Part shown: one piece after another, positions 16,576 to 25,608 of the stretch
How the letters are laid out: every line of letters starts with the position of its first letter
Numbering within the stretch: position 1 is the first letter of the stretch
Assembly (NCBI RefSeq): GCF_003958625.1
Contig: NZ_RSEL01000013.1
Location: 124,001 to 188,000 of the forward strand
DNA: 64,000 nucleotides
Reading direction: 5' to 3'
Source: Tsuneonella rigui
GTDB lineage: Bacteria > Pseudomonadota > Alphaproteobacteria > Sphingomonadales > Sphingomonadaceae
Program-made: the position numbers and the translations under genes
The notes under the pieces: model-generated
Told to the model about the DNA's origin: nothing
Seen by the model: the letters and a program-made list of their open reading frames with translations, nothing else
Databases searched by the model: none

Positions 16576-16920
16576 ATGGCAATCCGCCCTTCCGCGCCTG
16601 ACACCAATGCCGAAACCGCGTCCGCGCCGCTCGGTGGCACGCGGGCCGAGGCGATGCAGCGGCTGCAGGTCGGCGCATCGCTGCTGCTCGGCATCGTGCT
16701 GATCGTCGGGCTTGCCAACGTGATCGAGGAGCGCGCGAAGCAGTCGGACAAGGCGGTAGTGCCTGAGGCGGCCTCGACCGTCGCGCCCACGGTCAACGCG
16801 GCGCCCGCGAACGATCCGCTGGCTGATGCTGGCGTGGTGCCGGACTTGCCGGCTCAGCCGAGTGCGACAGCCTCCGCTCCCGCCGGTACCCAGCCTGCGA
16901 GAACAGATGCCGGCCAATAG
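16576..16920 (+). CDS. Single-helix membrane protein with Ala/Pro-rich tail
   Basis: This is a 114-residue protein. A soluble N terminus with a Gln/Arg-containing helix (TRAEAMQRLQVG) leads into one membrane segment (about residues 33-50, SLLLGIVLIVGLANVI), then a low-complexity Ala/Pro/Thr tail probably in the periplasm. I do not recognise a family. Its stop overlaps the next gene by 14 bases, so the two are translated from one message. Function unknown. Confidence 0.65.
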   Translation: MAIRPSAPDTNAETASAPLGGTRAEAMQRLQVGASLLLGIVLIVGLANVIEERAKQSDKAVVPEAASTVAPTVNAAPANDPLADAGVVPDLPAQPSATASAPAGTQPARTDAGQ

Positions 16921-17650
16921 ACGGCGGCTCGCCGCCCTCGTAGCGCTTATCCTTTTGATTGCCGGTGCGGTGGCCGCTTGGGCCTGGCATGGCAGTGCGT
17001 CCGAGCGGCCCCGCCTGGGGCTGTTCACTTCGTTGCCGATCTACTGGGCCGAGAGCGGATCGATCGGTGAGGTGCTCAATGGCACCGAGGAGCATCATTG
17101 GGTGCGCAGTGCGCTGGAGGACGACTACGTACTCATCCCCCTCGACACTCTCGATGGCACCGAAGCGGGGCGGTTGGACCGGCTCGTGATGGCCCAGCCA
17201 CGCCCCCTGTCCCCGGCGGAAAACGTCGCACTCGACCAGTGGGTGCGCAAGGGTGGACGGCTGCTGCTGTTCGCCGACCCGTTCCTGACCGAAGAGTCGC
17301 GATTTCCCATTGGCGACAAGCGACGGCCGCAGGATGTGGTCCTGCTGTCACCGATTCTCCAGCGGTGGGGACTCGACCTGACGTTCGATCCGGATCAGCC
17401 GGATCCCGAACAGATTGTGGCGCTGGGTTCGGCAAGTATTCCCGAACATATGTCCGGCCGCTTTCGCCTCGCGACACCCGGAGCGCCCGCCCGCTGCGCG
17501 CTGCTTGCGCAAGCTCTGATCGCCGATTGCCGCGTCGGTGATGGCCACGTGGTGGCGGTCGCGGATGCGGCATTGTTGGACGCGGATCATTCTCCAGCAA
17601 GCGCGAAACCCGCGCTGTCGGCGGTCGCGGCGCTGGCCTTCAGCGATTAA
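16907..17650 (+). CDS. Membrane-anchored GldG/DUF4350-like protein
   Basis: This 247-residue protein starts with a basic stretch and a signal anchor (RRRLAALVALILLIAGAVAAWAW), putting the rest in the periplasm. The body (RLGLFTSLPIYW, DYVLIPLDTLDG, then WVRKGGRLLLFADPFLTEESRFPIGD) has the alternating strand-helix look of the GldG/DUF4350-type domain found with some ABC transporters; this assignment is tentative. No transporter gene is beside it. It overlaps the preceding single-helix protein gene by 14 bases and precedes the dcw cluster by about 350 bases. Confidence 0.6.
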   Translation: MPANRRRLAALVALILLIAGAVAAWAWHGSASERPRLGLFTSLPIYWAESGSIGEVLNGTEEHHWVRSALEDDYVLIPLDTLDGTEAGRLDRLVMAQPRPLSPAENVALDQWVRKGGRLLLFADPFLTEESRFPIGDKRRPQDVVLLSPILQRWGLDLTFDPDQPDPEQIVALGSASIPEHMSGRFRLATPGAPARCALLAQALIADCRVGDGHVVAVADAALLDADHSPASAKPALSAVAALAFSD

Positions 17651-18004
17651 GCGCGGGAAAATGCGGGTGGAGCCATCTCCTTTCTTGTCCTCCCCGCCTA
17701 ACCCTCTGGAATCAGGCGGCTATCTGTTTCTCGCGAACGGATGGTTAACACTCACGGGCGCCAGCTATCCACAGAAATACAACGATTAACCGCGCAATCC
17801 CGTAATTTCCCGCTTTTTTCCCTTCCATCGTGCTGGGAAGAAAGTTAATACCATCCTCCATCGGACATCCCGTTCACGCCGCGCATCGATCAGTTGTCGA
17901 TGCGAGCCGGTAGCGCTCGCGCGCCGCCGCGGTGGGATGGTGTGTCCAGCAGGGGCGGCCTTCGAGGGGCTGCCCGGGGTGATGCGACGGGGGATAGGGC
18001 ACCA
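17651..18004 (+). promoter_or_regulatory. Regulatory region upstream of the dcw cluster
   Basis: This gene-free 354-base stretch precedes mraZ. It holds a GANTC site (GAATC, 17709-17713), GTTAAC (17744-17749), TTAACC (17786-17791) and a DnaA-box-like CTATCCACA (17765-17773, one mismatch to TTATCCACA). GGGGGAT at 17989-17995 is the likely ribosome site for mraZ. TGGGA at 17933-17937 is the only good piece of an MraZ box; regularly spaced repeats are not evident. I cannot fix a -35/-10 pair. Confidence 0.5.
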
Positions 18005-18484
18005 GTGTCTGCTGCGGGTTTTGGCGGCTTTTCGGGACAGGCCTTTTCGCCCGCCGGCGACAAGGGTCGTTTCGTCCTGCCCCCGCTGTTCCGCAGCGCC
18101 GTCAAGGACTCGAGCGACGGCCGCGTCCTCTGTCTCGATAAGCACCCGCGCTTTTCCTGCCTCGTCGGCTTCGGCCTGTCGCGGATGGGTGAACTCGAAA
18201 CGCAGCTCGATCGCGAAGAGGATCGCGCCGGTCCCGACTTCGACCGCGATACTCGCGCGGCGCAGTTGTTCGGCTTTGCCCGCGTGCCGTTCGACGATTC
18301 GGGCCGCTTCGTCCTGCCCGATCACCTGCGCATGCTCGGCAACATCGACGGCGCCATGTTCTTCCAGGGTGGCGGCCGCAGCTTCACGATCTGGAACCCT
18401 GCCGAACTGATGCGGATGGACGACGCGTGGGCTGCCGCAAAGGCCGCCTGCGCACAGTTCCAGTCCGAGGCGAAGTCCAAGTGA
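18005..18484 (+). CDS. mraZ: Division/cell wall cluster repressor MraZ
   Basis: This 159-residue protein is the first gene of the dcw cluster and a DNA-binding regulator related to AbrB. Two MraZ repeats are visible: [22 protein letters not shown] near the N terminus and [16 protein letters not shown] near residues 100-115, each with the DxxGR core. A long in-frame extension exists upstream to 17894, but its sequence is unlike the family, while the GTG at 18005 has GGGGGAT nine bases upstream. The stop overlaps the GTG of rsmH by four bases. In other bacteria MraZ represses its own cluster. Confidence 0.93.
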   Translation: MSAAGFGGFSGQAFSPAGDKGRFVLPPLFRSAVKDSSDGRVLCLDKHPRFSCLVGFGLSRMGELETQLDREEDRAGPDFDRDTRAAQLFGFARVPFDDSGRFVLPDHLRMLGNIDGAMFFQGGGRSFTIWNPAELMRMDDAWAAAKAACAQFQSEAKSK

Positions 18485-19416
18485 CCGCGGCGCCGCACAT
18501 CCCCGTCCTCCTCGACGAGGTTATAGCCGCGCTGGCGCCGCAGCCGGGTGACGTGATCGTCGACGCGACCTTCGGTGCCGGGGGCTATTCGCGCGCGCTG
18601 CTCGATGCCGGGGCGACCGTCCACGCGTTCGACCGCGATCCCGATGCGATCGCCAATGCGAAAAACTGGCCCGAAACTGAGGAAAACCCGCCTCGGCTGG
18701 TTCTCCACCCGCGCCGCTTCTCCGAAATGGTTAACGCGCTCGCCGAGTCGGGGCTCGCGCGAGTCGACGGGATCGTAATGGATATCGGCGTGTCATCGAT
18801 GCAGCTCGATCAGGCGGAGCGCGGATTCGCGTTTTCGACCGAGGGGCCGCTCGACATGCGCATGAGCCAGTCGGGGCCGAGCGCGGCCGACTTCCTCAAC
18901 GCCGCCGACGAAGGCGAAATCGCCGACGTGCTCTACACGTACGGTGAGGAGCGCCAGAGCCGCCGCGTCGCCCGCGCCATCGTCGCCGCGCGGCCGCTCG
19001 CGACCACCGGCGATCTCGCCCGCGTGGTGCGCAAGGCGCTTGGCTATCGTCCCGGCGCGCCCAAGGACCCGGCAACCCGCAGCTTCCAGGCGGTCCGCAT
19101 CCACGTGAACGCTGAGCTGAGCGAGCTCGAAGAGGGCCTTTACGGCGCCGAGACGCTGCTGGGCGAGGGCGGGCGGCTGGCGGTGGTCAGCTTCCACAGC
19201 CTTGAGGATCGTATCGTCAAGCGCTTCCTACGCGATGCAGAAGGTGCCGCCGCCGGCTCGCGCCATCTGCCGCAGGCGGGCGGAACACCGGCAACCTTCA
19301 CCCGCGTGTCCAAGGGCATCCGTCCGAGCGAGGCGGAGCTGGCTCGCAACCCGCGCGCCCGCTCGGCAACGCTGCGTTACGCAATTCGTACCGCTGTCCC
19401 GGCGAGGGCGGCATGA
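18481..19416 (+). CDS. rsmH: 16S rRNA (cytosine(1402)-N4)-methyltransferase
   Basis: This 311-residue SAM-dependent enzyme methylates N4 of C1402 in 16S rRNA. The SAM-binding motif is [26 protein letters not shown], the [12 protein letters not shown] segment and [14 protein letters not shown] are diagnostic of RsmH (MraW). It starts at GTG 18481, inside the mraZ stop (GTGA). An alternative upstream ATG at 18427 would overlap mraZ much further and add a non-family N terminus. It ends in a 4-base overlap with ftsL. Confidence 0.97.
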   Translation: MTAAPHIPVLLDEVIAALAPQPGDVIVDATFGAGGYSRALLDAGATVHAFDRDPDAIANAKNWPETEENPPRLVLHPRRFSEMVNALAESGLARVDGIVMDIGVSSMQLDQAERGFAFSTEGPLDMRMSQSGPSAADFLNAADEGEIADVLYTYGEERQSRRVARAIVAARPLATTGDLARVVRKALGYRPGAPKDPATRSFQAVRIHVNAELSELEEGLYGAETLLGEGGRLAVVSFHSLEDRIVKRFLRDAEGAAAGSRHLPQAGGTPATFTRVSKGIRPSEAELARNPRARSATLRYAIRTAVPARAA

Positions 19417-19892
19417 TCGCCGCCGGATCCCGCCTTCGGCAGCTCGGCTGGGTGGTCACGCTCGCGATCTGCGCGGCGGCGTTCGTCGCGCTCACCTTCA
19501 AGGTGAACTCGGTGCGCAGCGAAGTGCGCCTGGCCGAGCGGCGGATCGTTTCCCTGCAACGCGAGAAGGTGCTGCTCGAAACCGAGTTCGAAACCCGCGC
19601 CAGTCAGCAGCAACTCGCCCAGTGGAACGCGGTCGACTTCGGCTATCAGGCGCCCGGCGCCAATCAATACCTCGAAGGCGAGCGCCAACTGGCCGCGCTG
19701 GGTGAGCCGCGCGGGGTGAACGCTCCGTCGCCGATCCGGGTGGCGCGCGCTGCCGATGACCAGCGCGAGATGAAGCTGCCGGCGATGGTCTCGCCGCTCA
19801 CCGGCAAGCCGGTCAAGCAGCAGACCGAGGAGCAAGGGCTGGCCGACAAGCTCGCCAATGGCGGCGACTTCCTGACCGAGGCGGCCCAGTGA
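19413..19892 (+). CDS. ftsL: Cell division protein FtsL
   Basis: This is a 159-residue bitopic membrane protein: a short cytoplasmic N terminus, one membrane helix (residues ~12-30), then a coiled-coil stretch ([34 protein letters not shown]). The position between rsmH and ftsI and the topology identify it as FtsL, whose sequence is poorly conserved in general. The C-terminal ~70 residues, with [15 protein letters not shown] and a Pro/Gln-rich tail, are longer than in E. coli FtsL. FtsL forms the FtsQLB complex that activates FtsWI at the septum; no ftsB is in this window. Confidence 0.88.
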   Translation: MIAAGSRLRQLGWVVTLAICAAAFVALTFKVNSVRSEVRLAERRIVSLQREKVLLETEFETRASQQQLAQWNAVDFGYQAPGANQYLEGERQLAALGEPRGVNAPSPIRVARAADDQREMKLPAMVSPLTGKPVKQQTEEQGLADKLANGGDFLTEAAQ

Positions 19893-21610
19893 ACGCGCTC
19901 ACGTTCAGCACGGCAATCTATTCCGGGCGCGTCCAGCTGGTGACAATCCGCCAGCGGTCGCTGACGGTAGCTCGGCTGCGCGTGCTGCTGGTCGCCGCAT
20001 CATTCGCCTTGCTGGCGACGATGGCGGTCCTGCGCATCGGCTATCTCGGGCTGACCGACGCGGCGCACAGCGCGACCTCGTTCGAGGAAGCGCTGCTGCC
20101 ACCGCGCGGCGAGATCACCGATCGCAACGGCCAGCCGCTGGCGCGTGCCTTCCCGGCGTTTGCCCTGTGGTACAATCCCGACGCGCTCGGCGGCGGCACC
20201 GCGCTGGTCAAGTCGCCCAAGGAAGTCGCGCTCGAGCTTAAAGCGATCTTCCCCGACATCGACGAGTTCGAGCTCACCGAGCGGTTGGCGAAGGGCAAGG
20301 CGGGCTACCTGCGCCGCCGGGTCCTGCCCGAAGATGCCAACCGCGTGCAGGCGATCGGCGAGCTTGCGCTGGAACTCCCGCAGGAGACCGACCGCTACTA
20401 TCCGCAAGGCTCGATGGGCGCCCACGTCCTCGGTTATGTCGGGGCTGATGGCCACGGCCGCGTGGGCATGGAAGCCGTGCTCGACAAGCAACTGCGCGAT
20501 CCGGCTACTCGTATGCATTCGGTGCCGCTGTCGATCGATGTGCGCGTGCAGGGCGCGCTGGAGGACGAACTGACCCGCGGCATGCGCGCAACCAATGCGC
20601 AGGGGTCCGCCGGCATCGTGCTCGACGTCGACACTGGCGAGGTCCTGGCCCTGGCTTCGTTGCCCGAATTCGATCCCAACCGGATCGACGAGGCCGGCGC
20701 AAGGAACATGTTCAACCGGGTGACCAACCAGGTCTATGAACTCGGGTCGACCTTCAAGCCGCTGACCGTTGCGTCCGCCATAGATGCGGGGACGGTGACC
20801 GACCTAAGCCGTCGCTACTCCGCTCTGCCGTTCCGCCAGAGCGGGTTCACGCTCAAGGACAGTCACGATCTCGGCGCGTCGCTCAACGTGCCCGAGATGT
20901 TGATCCACTCATCGAACGTCGTGACCGCGCATGTCGTGTCTGATCTGGGCCCAGCCCGACTGAAGAAGACGTTGGCCGACCTGCACATGAACGACCGCCC
21001 GGAAATCGAACTGCCGGCCAAGGGCTTTCCTATCTGGCATTCAGGTGAGTGGCCGATATTGCGCGCGATGACCGTGGGTTACGGACATGGCATCGCGGTC
21101 ACGCCCCTTCACCTTGCGAACGCCTACGCTGCGATGGTGAACGGCGGCATCTACCGCCCCGCGACACTGCGCAAGCTTGCACCTGGCGACGTTCCTGCGG
21201 GCCGGCGCGTGTTCAAGGCCAGCACCTCGGCGCGGATGAACCAATTGCTGCGCATGATCGCGGTATATGGCACGGGCCGCAAAGCGAACGCGCCCGGGTT
21301 TCGTGTCGGCGGCAAGACCGGCTCTGCCGACAAGCCGAGCGGTGGCGGGTATAACCATAGTTCGGTGGTGGCGACCTTCGCGGCGGCGTTTCCGATGGAT
21401 CGGCCTCGTTATGTGGTCATCGCCATGCTGGACGACCCCAAGGGCACGGTTGCGTCGAGCTTTCAGCGCACTGCGGCCTGGAACGCCGCCCCCGTTGTGG
21501 GCCGCTTAGTTCCGCGGATCGGCCCGGTGCTTGGCGTAGTGCCCGACTCGACCCGCGACGTGGACCTGACCGATCTCGCGCCGCTCGTGCCCAAGGGGGG
21601 CGGCGAATGA
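19889..21610 (+). CDS. ftsI: Peptidoglycan transpeptidase FtsI (PBP3)
   Basis: This 573-residue class B penicillin-binding protein cross-links septal peptidoglycan. After a cytoplasmic N terminus comes one membrane helix (~32-50), the pedestal domain starting LPPRGEITDRNGQPLA, and the transpeptidase domain with the active-site SxxK at Ser287-Lys290 (GSTFKP), SSN at 341-343 (HSSNVV) and KTGS at 476-479 (GGKTGSADK). Start is GTG, sharing GTGA with the ftsL stop. It works with FtsW as the septal synthase. All motifs are intact. Confidence 0.97.
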   Translation: MNALTFSTAIYSGRVQLVTIRQRSLTVARLRVLLVAASFALLATMAVLRIGYLGLTDAAHSATSFEEALLPPRGEITDRNGQPLARAFPAFALWYNPDALGGGTALVKSPKEVALELKAIFPDIDEFELTERLAKGKAGYLRRRVLPEDANRVQAIGELALELPQETDRYYPQGSMGAHVLGYVGADGHGRVGMEAVLDKQLRDPATRMHSVPLSIDVRVQGALEDELTRGMRATNAQGSAGIVLDVDTGEVLALASLPEFDPNRIDEAGARNMFNRVTNQVYELGSTFKPLTVASAIDAGTVTDLSRRYSALPFRQSGFTLKDSHDLGASLNVPEMLIHSSNVVTAHVVSDLGPARLKKTLADLHMNDRPEIELPAKGFPIWHSGEWPILRAMTVGYGHGIAVTPLHLANAYAAMVNGGIYRPATLRKLAPGDVPAGRRVFKASTSARMNQLLRMIAVYGTGRKANAPGFRVGGKTGSADKPSGGGYNHSSVVATFAAAFPMDRPRYVVIAMLDDPKGTVASSFQRTAAWNAAPVVGRLVPRIGPVLGVVPDSTRDVDLTDLAPLVPKGGGE

Positions 21611-23076
21611 AGCTCGGCCCGATCGCCGCCGAGGCCGGATACGACGCCGGCACGGCGGCGGATCAGACGGTGACGGGCTTCGCGATCGATCATCGCAAGG
21701 TCGCGCCCGGTACCGTGTTCGGCGCGTTCCAGGGCGCACAGGTCAACGGCGAAGACTTCATTCCCGCCGCGATTGCAGGCGGCGCGATCGCTGTGGTCGC
21801 GCGGCCTGAAGCGTCGGTGGCGGGCGCGGTGCACATCGTAGATGAAGAGCCACGCCGCGCCTTCGCGCGCCTTGCCGCGCAGTTCTTCACGCCGGTGCCG
21901 GAGACAGTCGTCGCGGTAACCGGAACTAACGGCAAAACTTCGACCGTCGAGATGACGCGCCAGCTCTGGCGCATGGCGGGGATCAGCGCGGCCTCGATCG
22001 GCACGCTGGGGGTGACGACGCCGGACGAGAGCGTCTCGACTGGATTGACCACGCCCGACATCGTCACGTTCCTGTCCAACATGACCGGTCTCGCGCGCGA
22101 AGGGGTGAGTCATGTTGCCTACGAAGCGTCGAGCCACGGGCTGAGCCAGTTCCGCAACGAGGGCCTGCGGGTCGCGGCGGGCGCGTTCACCAATCTCTCC
22201 CGCGATCACCTCGATTACCACGCGGACATGGACGACTACTTCGCCGCCAAGATGCGGCTGTTCGATGAGGTTGTGGCTCCCGACGGAGCTGCGGTGATCT
22301 GGCACGGCGGCAGTGATGGATGGGCCGACCGTGCGGTGGAGCACGCGACGAAAAGGGGTCTGCGCGTGCTCACGGTGGGCGACGGCGGCGAAGACATTCG
22401 CCTCGTCGCCCGCATGCCGGGCACGCTTGGGCAAGAACTCGCAATTGAGCATGGCGGTGCCACCCGCACTATCAAGCTGGCGCTGATCGGCGCCTACCAG
22501 GCGGCCAACGCGCTGGTAGCGGCCGGGCTGGTCATCGCGACCGGCGGGGATGCCGCGGCGACGTTCGACGGTCTCACCCGGTTGCAGCCGGTACGCGGGC
22601 GGCTCGAGCGCGCGGCGCTCAACCGTGCGGGCGCGCCGGTTTATGTCGATTACGCGCACACGCCCGATGCGCTGGAAGCCGCGATTGCCGCGCTGCGGCC
22701 GCATGTCTCGGACAGTCCGCGCGGGCGGCTGATCGTGGTGTTCGGCGCGGGCGGCGACCGCGACAGCGGCAAGCGCGCCGAGATGGGGCGCGTCGCCGCC
22801 GAGCGCGCCGATGTGGTGATCGTAACCGACGACAATCCGCGCGGCGAGGATGCCGCGGCGATCCGCGCGCAGGTGCTCGAAGGGGCATTGGGCGCGCGCG
22901 AGATCGGCGACCGGCGCGCGGCCATCGCTGCCGCAGTGGCGCTGGCGCAGGCGGGGGACATCGTCCTCGTCGCCGGCAAGGGACACGAACAGGGCCAGAT
23001 CATCGGCTCGGGAGAGAACATGCGGGTGCTGCCCTTCGACGACGTGACCGTGGCGCGCGAGGCGGCGGCAGCATGA
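21607..23076 (+). CDS. murE: UDP-MurNAc-tripeptide synthetase MurE
   Basis: This 489-residue cytoplasmic ATP-dependent ligase adds the third amino acid to UDP-MurNAc-L-Ala-D-Glu. The P-loop is VTGTNGKTSTVEM; the carbamylated-Lys region and YVDYAHTPDALEAAI are in place. The motif DNPR (VTDDNPRGED) is the signature of enzymes that select meso-diaminopimelate over lysine, so the peptidoglycan is of the DAP type. It overlaps ftsI and murF by four bases each (ATGA). Confidence 0.97.
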   Translation: MKLGPIAAEAGYDAGTAADQTVTGFAIDHRKVAPGTVFGAFQGAQVNGEDFIPAAIAGGAIAVVARPEASVAGAVHIVDEEPRRAFARLAAQFFTPVPETVVAVTGTNGKTSTVEMTRQLWRMAGISAASIGTLGVTTPDESVSTGLTTPDIVTFLSNMTGLAREGVSHVAYEASSHGLSQFRNEGLRVAAGAFTNLSRDHLDYHADMDDYFAAKMRLFDEVVAPDGAAVIWHGGSDGWADRAVEHATKRGLRVLTVGDGGEDIRLVARMPGTLGQELAIEHGGATRTIKLALIGAYQAANALVAAGLVIATGGDAAATFDGLTRLQPVRGRLERAALNRAGAPVYVDYAHTPDALEAAIAALRPHVSDSPRGRLIVVFGAGGDRDSGKRAEMGRVAAERADVVIVTDDNPRGEDAAAIRAQVLEGALGAREIGDRRAAIAAAVALAQAGDIVLVAGKGHEQGQIIGSGENMRVLPFDDVTVAREAAAA

Positions 23077-24530
23077 GTTTTCATCCCGCCCTGCGCGCGT
23101 GGCCGCGCGACAAGCGCGATGCCCTTGGCCTGGCGCTATGGACCAGCGCCGGGATCGCCGAGGCGACCGGCGGCGTGGCCAGCGGCGCATTCCAGTGCGC
23201 CGGGGTCGAGATCGACAGTCGCGACGTGCGCTCGGGCGACCTGTTCGTCGCGCTGAAGGGCGAGGCGACCGACGGCCATCGCTTCCTCGCCAAGGCCTTC
23301 GCCAACGGCGCGGCCGCGGCGCTGGTCAGCGAGCCGATCGACGCGCCGCACGTGCTGGTCGCCGACACCACCGAGGCGCTTGCCAAGCTCGCCGCCGCTT
23401 CGCGCGTCCGCGCGCAGGCAGTGCGCGTCGGGGTAACCGGCTCGGTGGGCAAGACCGGGGTCAAGGAGGCGATCTTCGCCGCACTCGACCGATCGAGCCG
23501 GGGCGCCGCGCATCGCAGCGTGCGCAGCTACAACAACCACGTCGGCGTGCCATTGAGCCTCGCGCGGATGCCGTCGCGCAGCCGCTTCGGCGTGTTCGAG
23601 ATGGGCATGAACCACGCGGGCGAGATTGCCGGCCTCACCCAGCACGTCCGCCCCAACGTCGCGGTCATCACCACCATCGCGCCAGCACACATCGAGAACC
23701 TCGGCAGCGAGGAAGCGATCGCCGACGCCAAGGCGGAGATCTTCGGCGGCCTCGCCGACGGCGGCACCGCGGTCATCCCCGCCGACAGCGTGCATTACGA
23801 CCGCTTGCTGGTCCACGCGCGCGAGGCCGGCGCCAAGGTCGTGTCGTTCGGCCGCGCCGCCCATGCGCAGGCGCGGCTGCTCGATGCGATCCCGAGCGCC
23901 AACGGCGGCTCGCTGGTCACCGCCGACATCGCCGGCACGCGTCTATGCTATTCGGTCGCAGAGCCGGGCGATCACTGGATCATGAATTCGCTCGCCGTCA
24001 TGGCGGCGGTGCAGGCGGCAGGCGGCGACCTTGCCGCGGCGGGCCTCGCGCTGGCCGAGATGGGTGGACTGAAGGGACGCGGGGCGCGCCACCGGGTCGC
24101 GGTGCCGGGCGGGCATGCGCTGCTGATCGACGAAAGCTACAACGCCAACCCTGCGAGCATGCGCGCGACGCTCAAGCAGCTCGGCCAGACGCCTGCCACC
24201 CGCCGCATCGCGGTGCTCGGCAGCATGAAGGAACTGGGCGATTTCGCGCCGGCCATGCACGCACAACTGATTGAACCTCTGGCCGAGGCGCATGTCGACC
24301 ATGTGGTGCTCGTGGGCGACGAGATGCTCTCGTTATCCCGTGAACTGGGGAAAGCGGGCGCGGCCCAGCTTGCCGCACCGCTCACCTTCACGCATTGCGG
24401 GTCCCCTGGCGAGGCGATCGCGGCGCTCGAGGAGTTCGGTCTCACGGGCGGCGACGCGGTCCTGGTGAAGGGATCGAATTCGGTCGGGCTCGGCAGATTG
24501 GTGGCGCACTTCGTCGACCGTGGGCGATAG
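23073..24530 (+). CDS. murF: UDP-MurNAc-pentapeptide synthetase MurF
   Basis: This 485-residue ligase adds D-Ala-D-Ala to the UDP-MurNAc-tripeptide. The N-terminal MurF domain has GVEIDSRDVRSGDLFVALKGE, the P-loop is VTGSVGKTGVKEAI, and NNHVGVPLSL and LLIDESYNANPASMRA are typical MurF segments. The residue after GKT is Gly where Ser or Thr is usual in this family; the Walker lysine and threonine themselves are kept. The product length is normal. It overlaps murE by four bases and is separated from mraY by seven. Confidence 0.96.
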   Translation: MSFHPALRAWPRDKRDALGLALWTSAGIAEATGGVASGAFQCAGVEIDSRDVRSGDLFVALKGEATDGHRFLAKAFANGAAAALVSEPIDAPHVLVADTTEALAKLAAASRVRAQAVRVGVTGSVGKTGVKEAIFAALDRSSRGAAHRSVRSYNNHVGVPLSLARMPSRSRFGVFEMGMNHAGEIAGLTQHVRPNVAVITTIAPAHIENLGSEEAIADAKAEIFGGLADGGTAVIPADSVHYDRLLVHAREAGAKVVSFGRAAHAQARLLDAIPSANGGSLVTADIAGTRLCYSVAEPGDHWIMNSLAVMAAVQAAGGDLAAAGLALAEMGGLKGRGARHRVAVPGGHALLIDESYNANPASMRATLKQLGQTPATRRIAVLGSMKELGDFAPAMHAQLIEPLAEAHVDHVVLVGDEMLSLSRELGKAGAAQLAAPLTFTHCGSPGEAIAALEEFGLTGGDAVLVKGSNSVGLGRLVAHFVDRGR

Positions 24531-24537
24531 AACGTAA

Positions 24538-25608
24538 ATGCTATACTTGCTCGCCGAGTGGATGGGTTTCGAGGGACTGTTCAACCTCGTCCGCTACCAG
24601 ACCTTCCGCGCTGGCGCCGCGCTGATGACCGCGCTGCTCATCGGTCTCGTCATCGGGCCGCGGTTCATCGACCTTCTGCGGGTGCGGCAAGGCAAGGGCC
24701 AGCCGATCCGTGATGACGGTCCGCAGACCCACCTCGCCAAGCGCGGCACGCCGACGATGGGCGGGCTGATGATACTCACCAGCCTGATGCTGTCGCTGCT
24801 CTTGTGGATGGACCTCAAAAACCCGTTCGTGTGGGCGTGCCTCGCGGTAACCCTCGGGTTCGGGATTATCGGCTTCCTCGACGACTACGACAAGGTGCGC
24901 AAGGCGAGCCATGCCGGCGTATCGGGCAAGGTGCGGCTGCTCCTCGAATTCATTGTCGCGGGCGTCGCGAGCTACATCGTAGTGAGCCAGATCAGCACCT
25001 TCCTCTACGTGCCGTTCCTGGTCGGCAAGGGCATTCCGCTGGGGCCGTTCTACTTCGTGTTCGCCGCGCTGGTGATGGTCGGTGCGGGCAACGCGGTGAA
25101 CCTGACCGACGGGCTAGATGGGCTCGCGATCATGCCGGTGATCATCGCTGCGGGGGCGTTCGCGATCATCGCCTACCTCGCGGGCCGCGCTGACTATTCG
25201 GCCTATCTTGGCATCCCGCATGTGCCGGGCGCAGGCGAGCTGGCGCTGTTCTGCACTGCGATCATGGGCGCGGGGCTGGCGTTTTTGTGGTTCAACGCGC
25301 CCCCGGCAGCTGTGTTCATGGGCGATACCGGCAGCCTGGCATTGGGCGGAGCGCTCGGCGCAATCGCGGTTGCGACGCACCACGAAGTCGTGCTGGCGGT
25401 GGTCGGCGGGCTGTTCGTGTTCGAAGCGCTGTCGGTGATCATTCAGGTGGTGTGGTTCAAACGGACCGGCCGGAGGGTTTTCCGCATGGCGCCGGTGCAC
25501 CACCACTTCGAACAACTCGGCTGGAGCGAGAGCAAGGTCGTGATCCGCTTCTGGATCGTTGCCATCGTGCTCGCGCTGATCGGCCTGTCGACGCTGAAGC
25601 TGCGGTGA
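24538..25608 (+). CDS. mraY: Phospho-MurNAc-pentapeptide transferase MraY
   Basis: This 356-residue inner-membrane enzyme with about ten helices makes lipid I by moving phospho-MurNAc-pentapeptide onto undecaprenyl phosphate. Conserved polar loops are present: [25 protein letters not shown] (the DD pair), [14 protein letters not shown] (the NxxxxDG(L)DGL motif), [12 protein letters not shown] and [13 protein letters not shown]. It starts seven bases after murF and shares GTGA with murD. Confidence 0.98.
   Translation: MLYLLAEWMGFEGLFNLVRYQTFRAGAALMTALLIGLVIGPRFIDLLRVRQGKGQPIRDDGPQTHLAKRGTPTMGGLMILTSLMLSLLLWMDLKNPFVWACLAVTLGFGIIGFLDDYDKVRKASHAGVSGKVRLLLEFIVAGVASYIVVSQISTFLYVPFLVGKGIPLGPFYFVFAALVMVGAGNAVNLTDGLDGLAIMPVIIAAGAFAIIAYLAGRADYSAYLGIPHVPGAGELALFCTAIMGAGLAFLWFNAPPAAVFMGDTGSLALGGALGAIAVATHHEVVLAVVGGLFVFEALSVIIQVVWFKRTGRRVFRMAPVHHHFEQLGWSESKVVIRFWIVAIVLALIGLSTLKLR

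Noticed and set aside
17931-17950. MraZ box upstream of mraZ
   Set aside because: Only one TGGGA unit is clear; the regular repeats with 5-base spacing expected for MraZ binding are missing.
21463-23190. 575-codon minus-strand frame opposite ftsI/murE
   Set aside because: No recognisable domain, and both + genes are complete and conserved.
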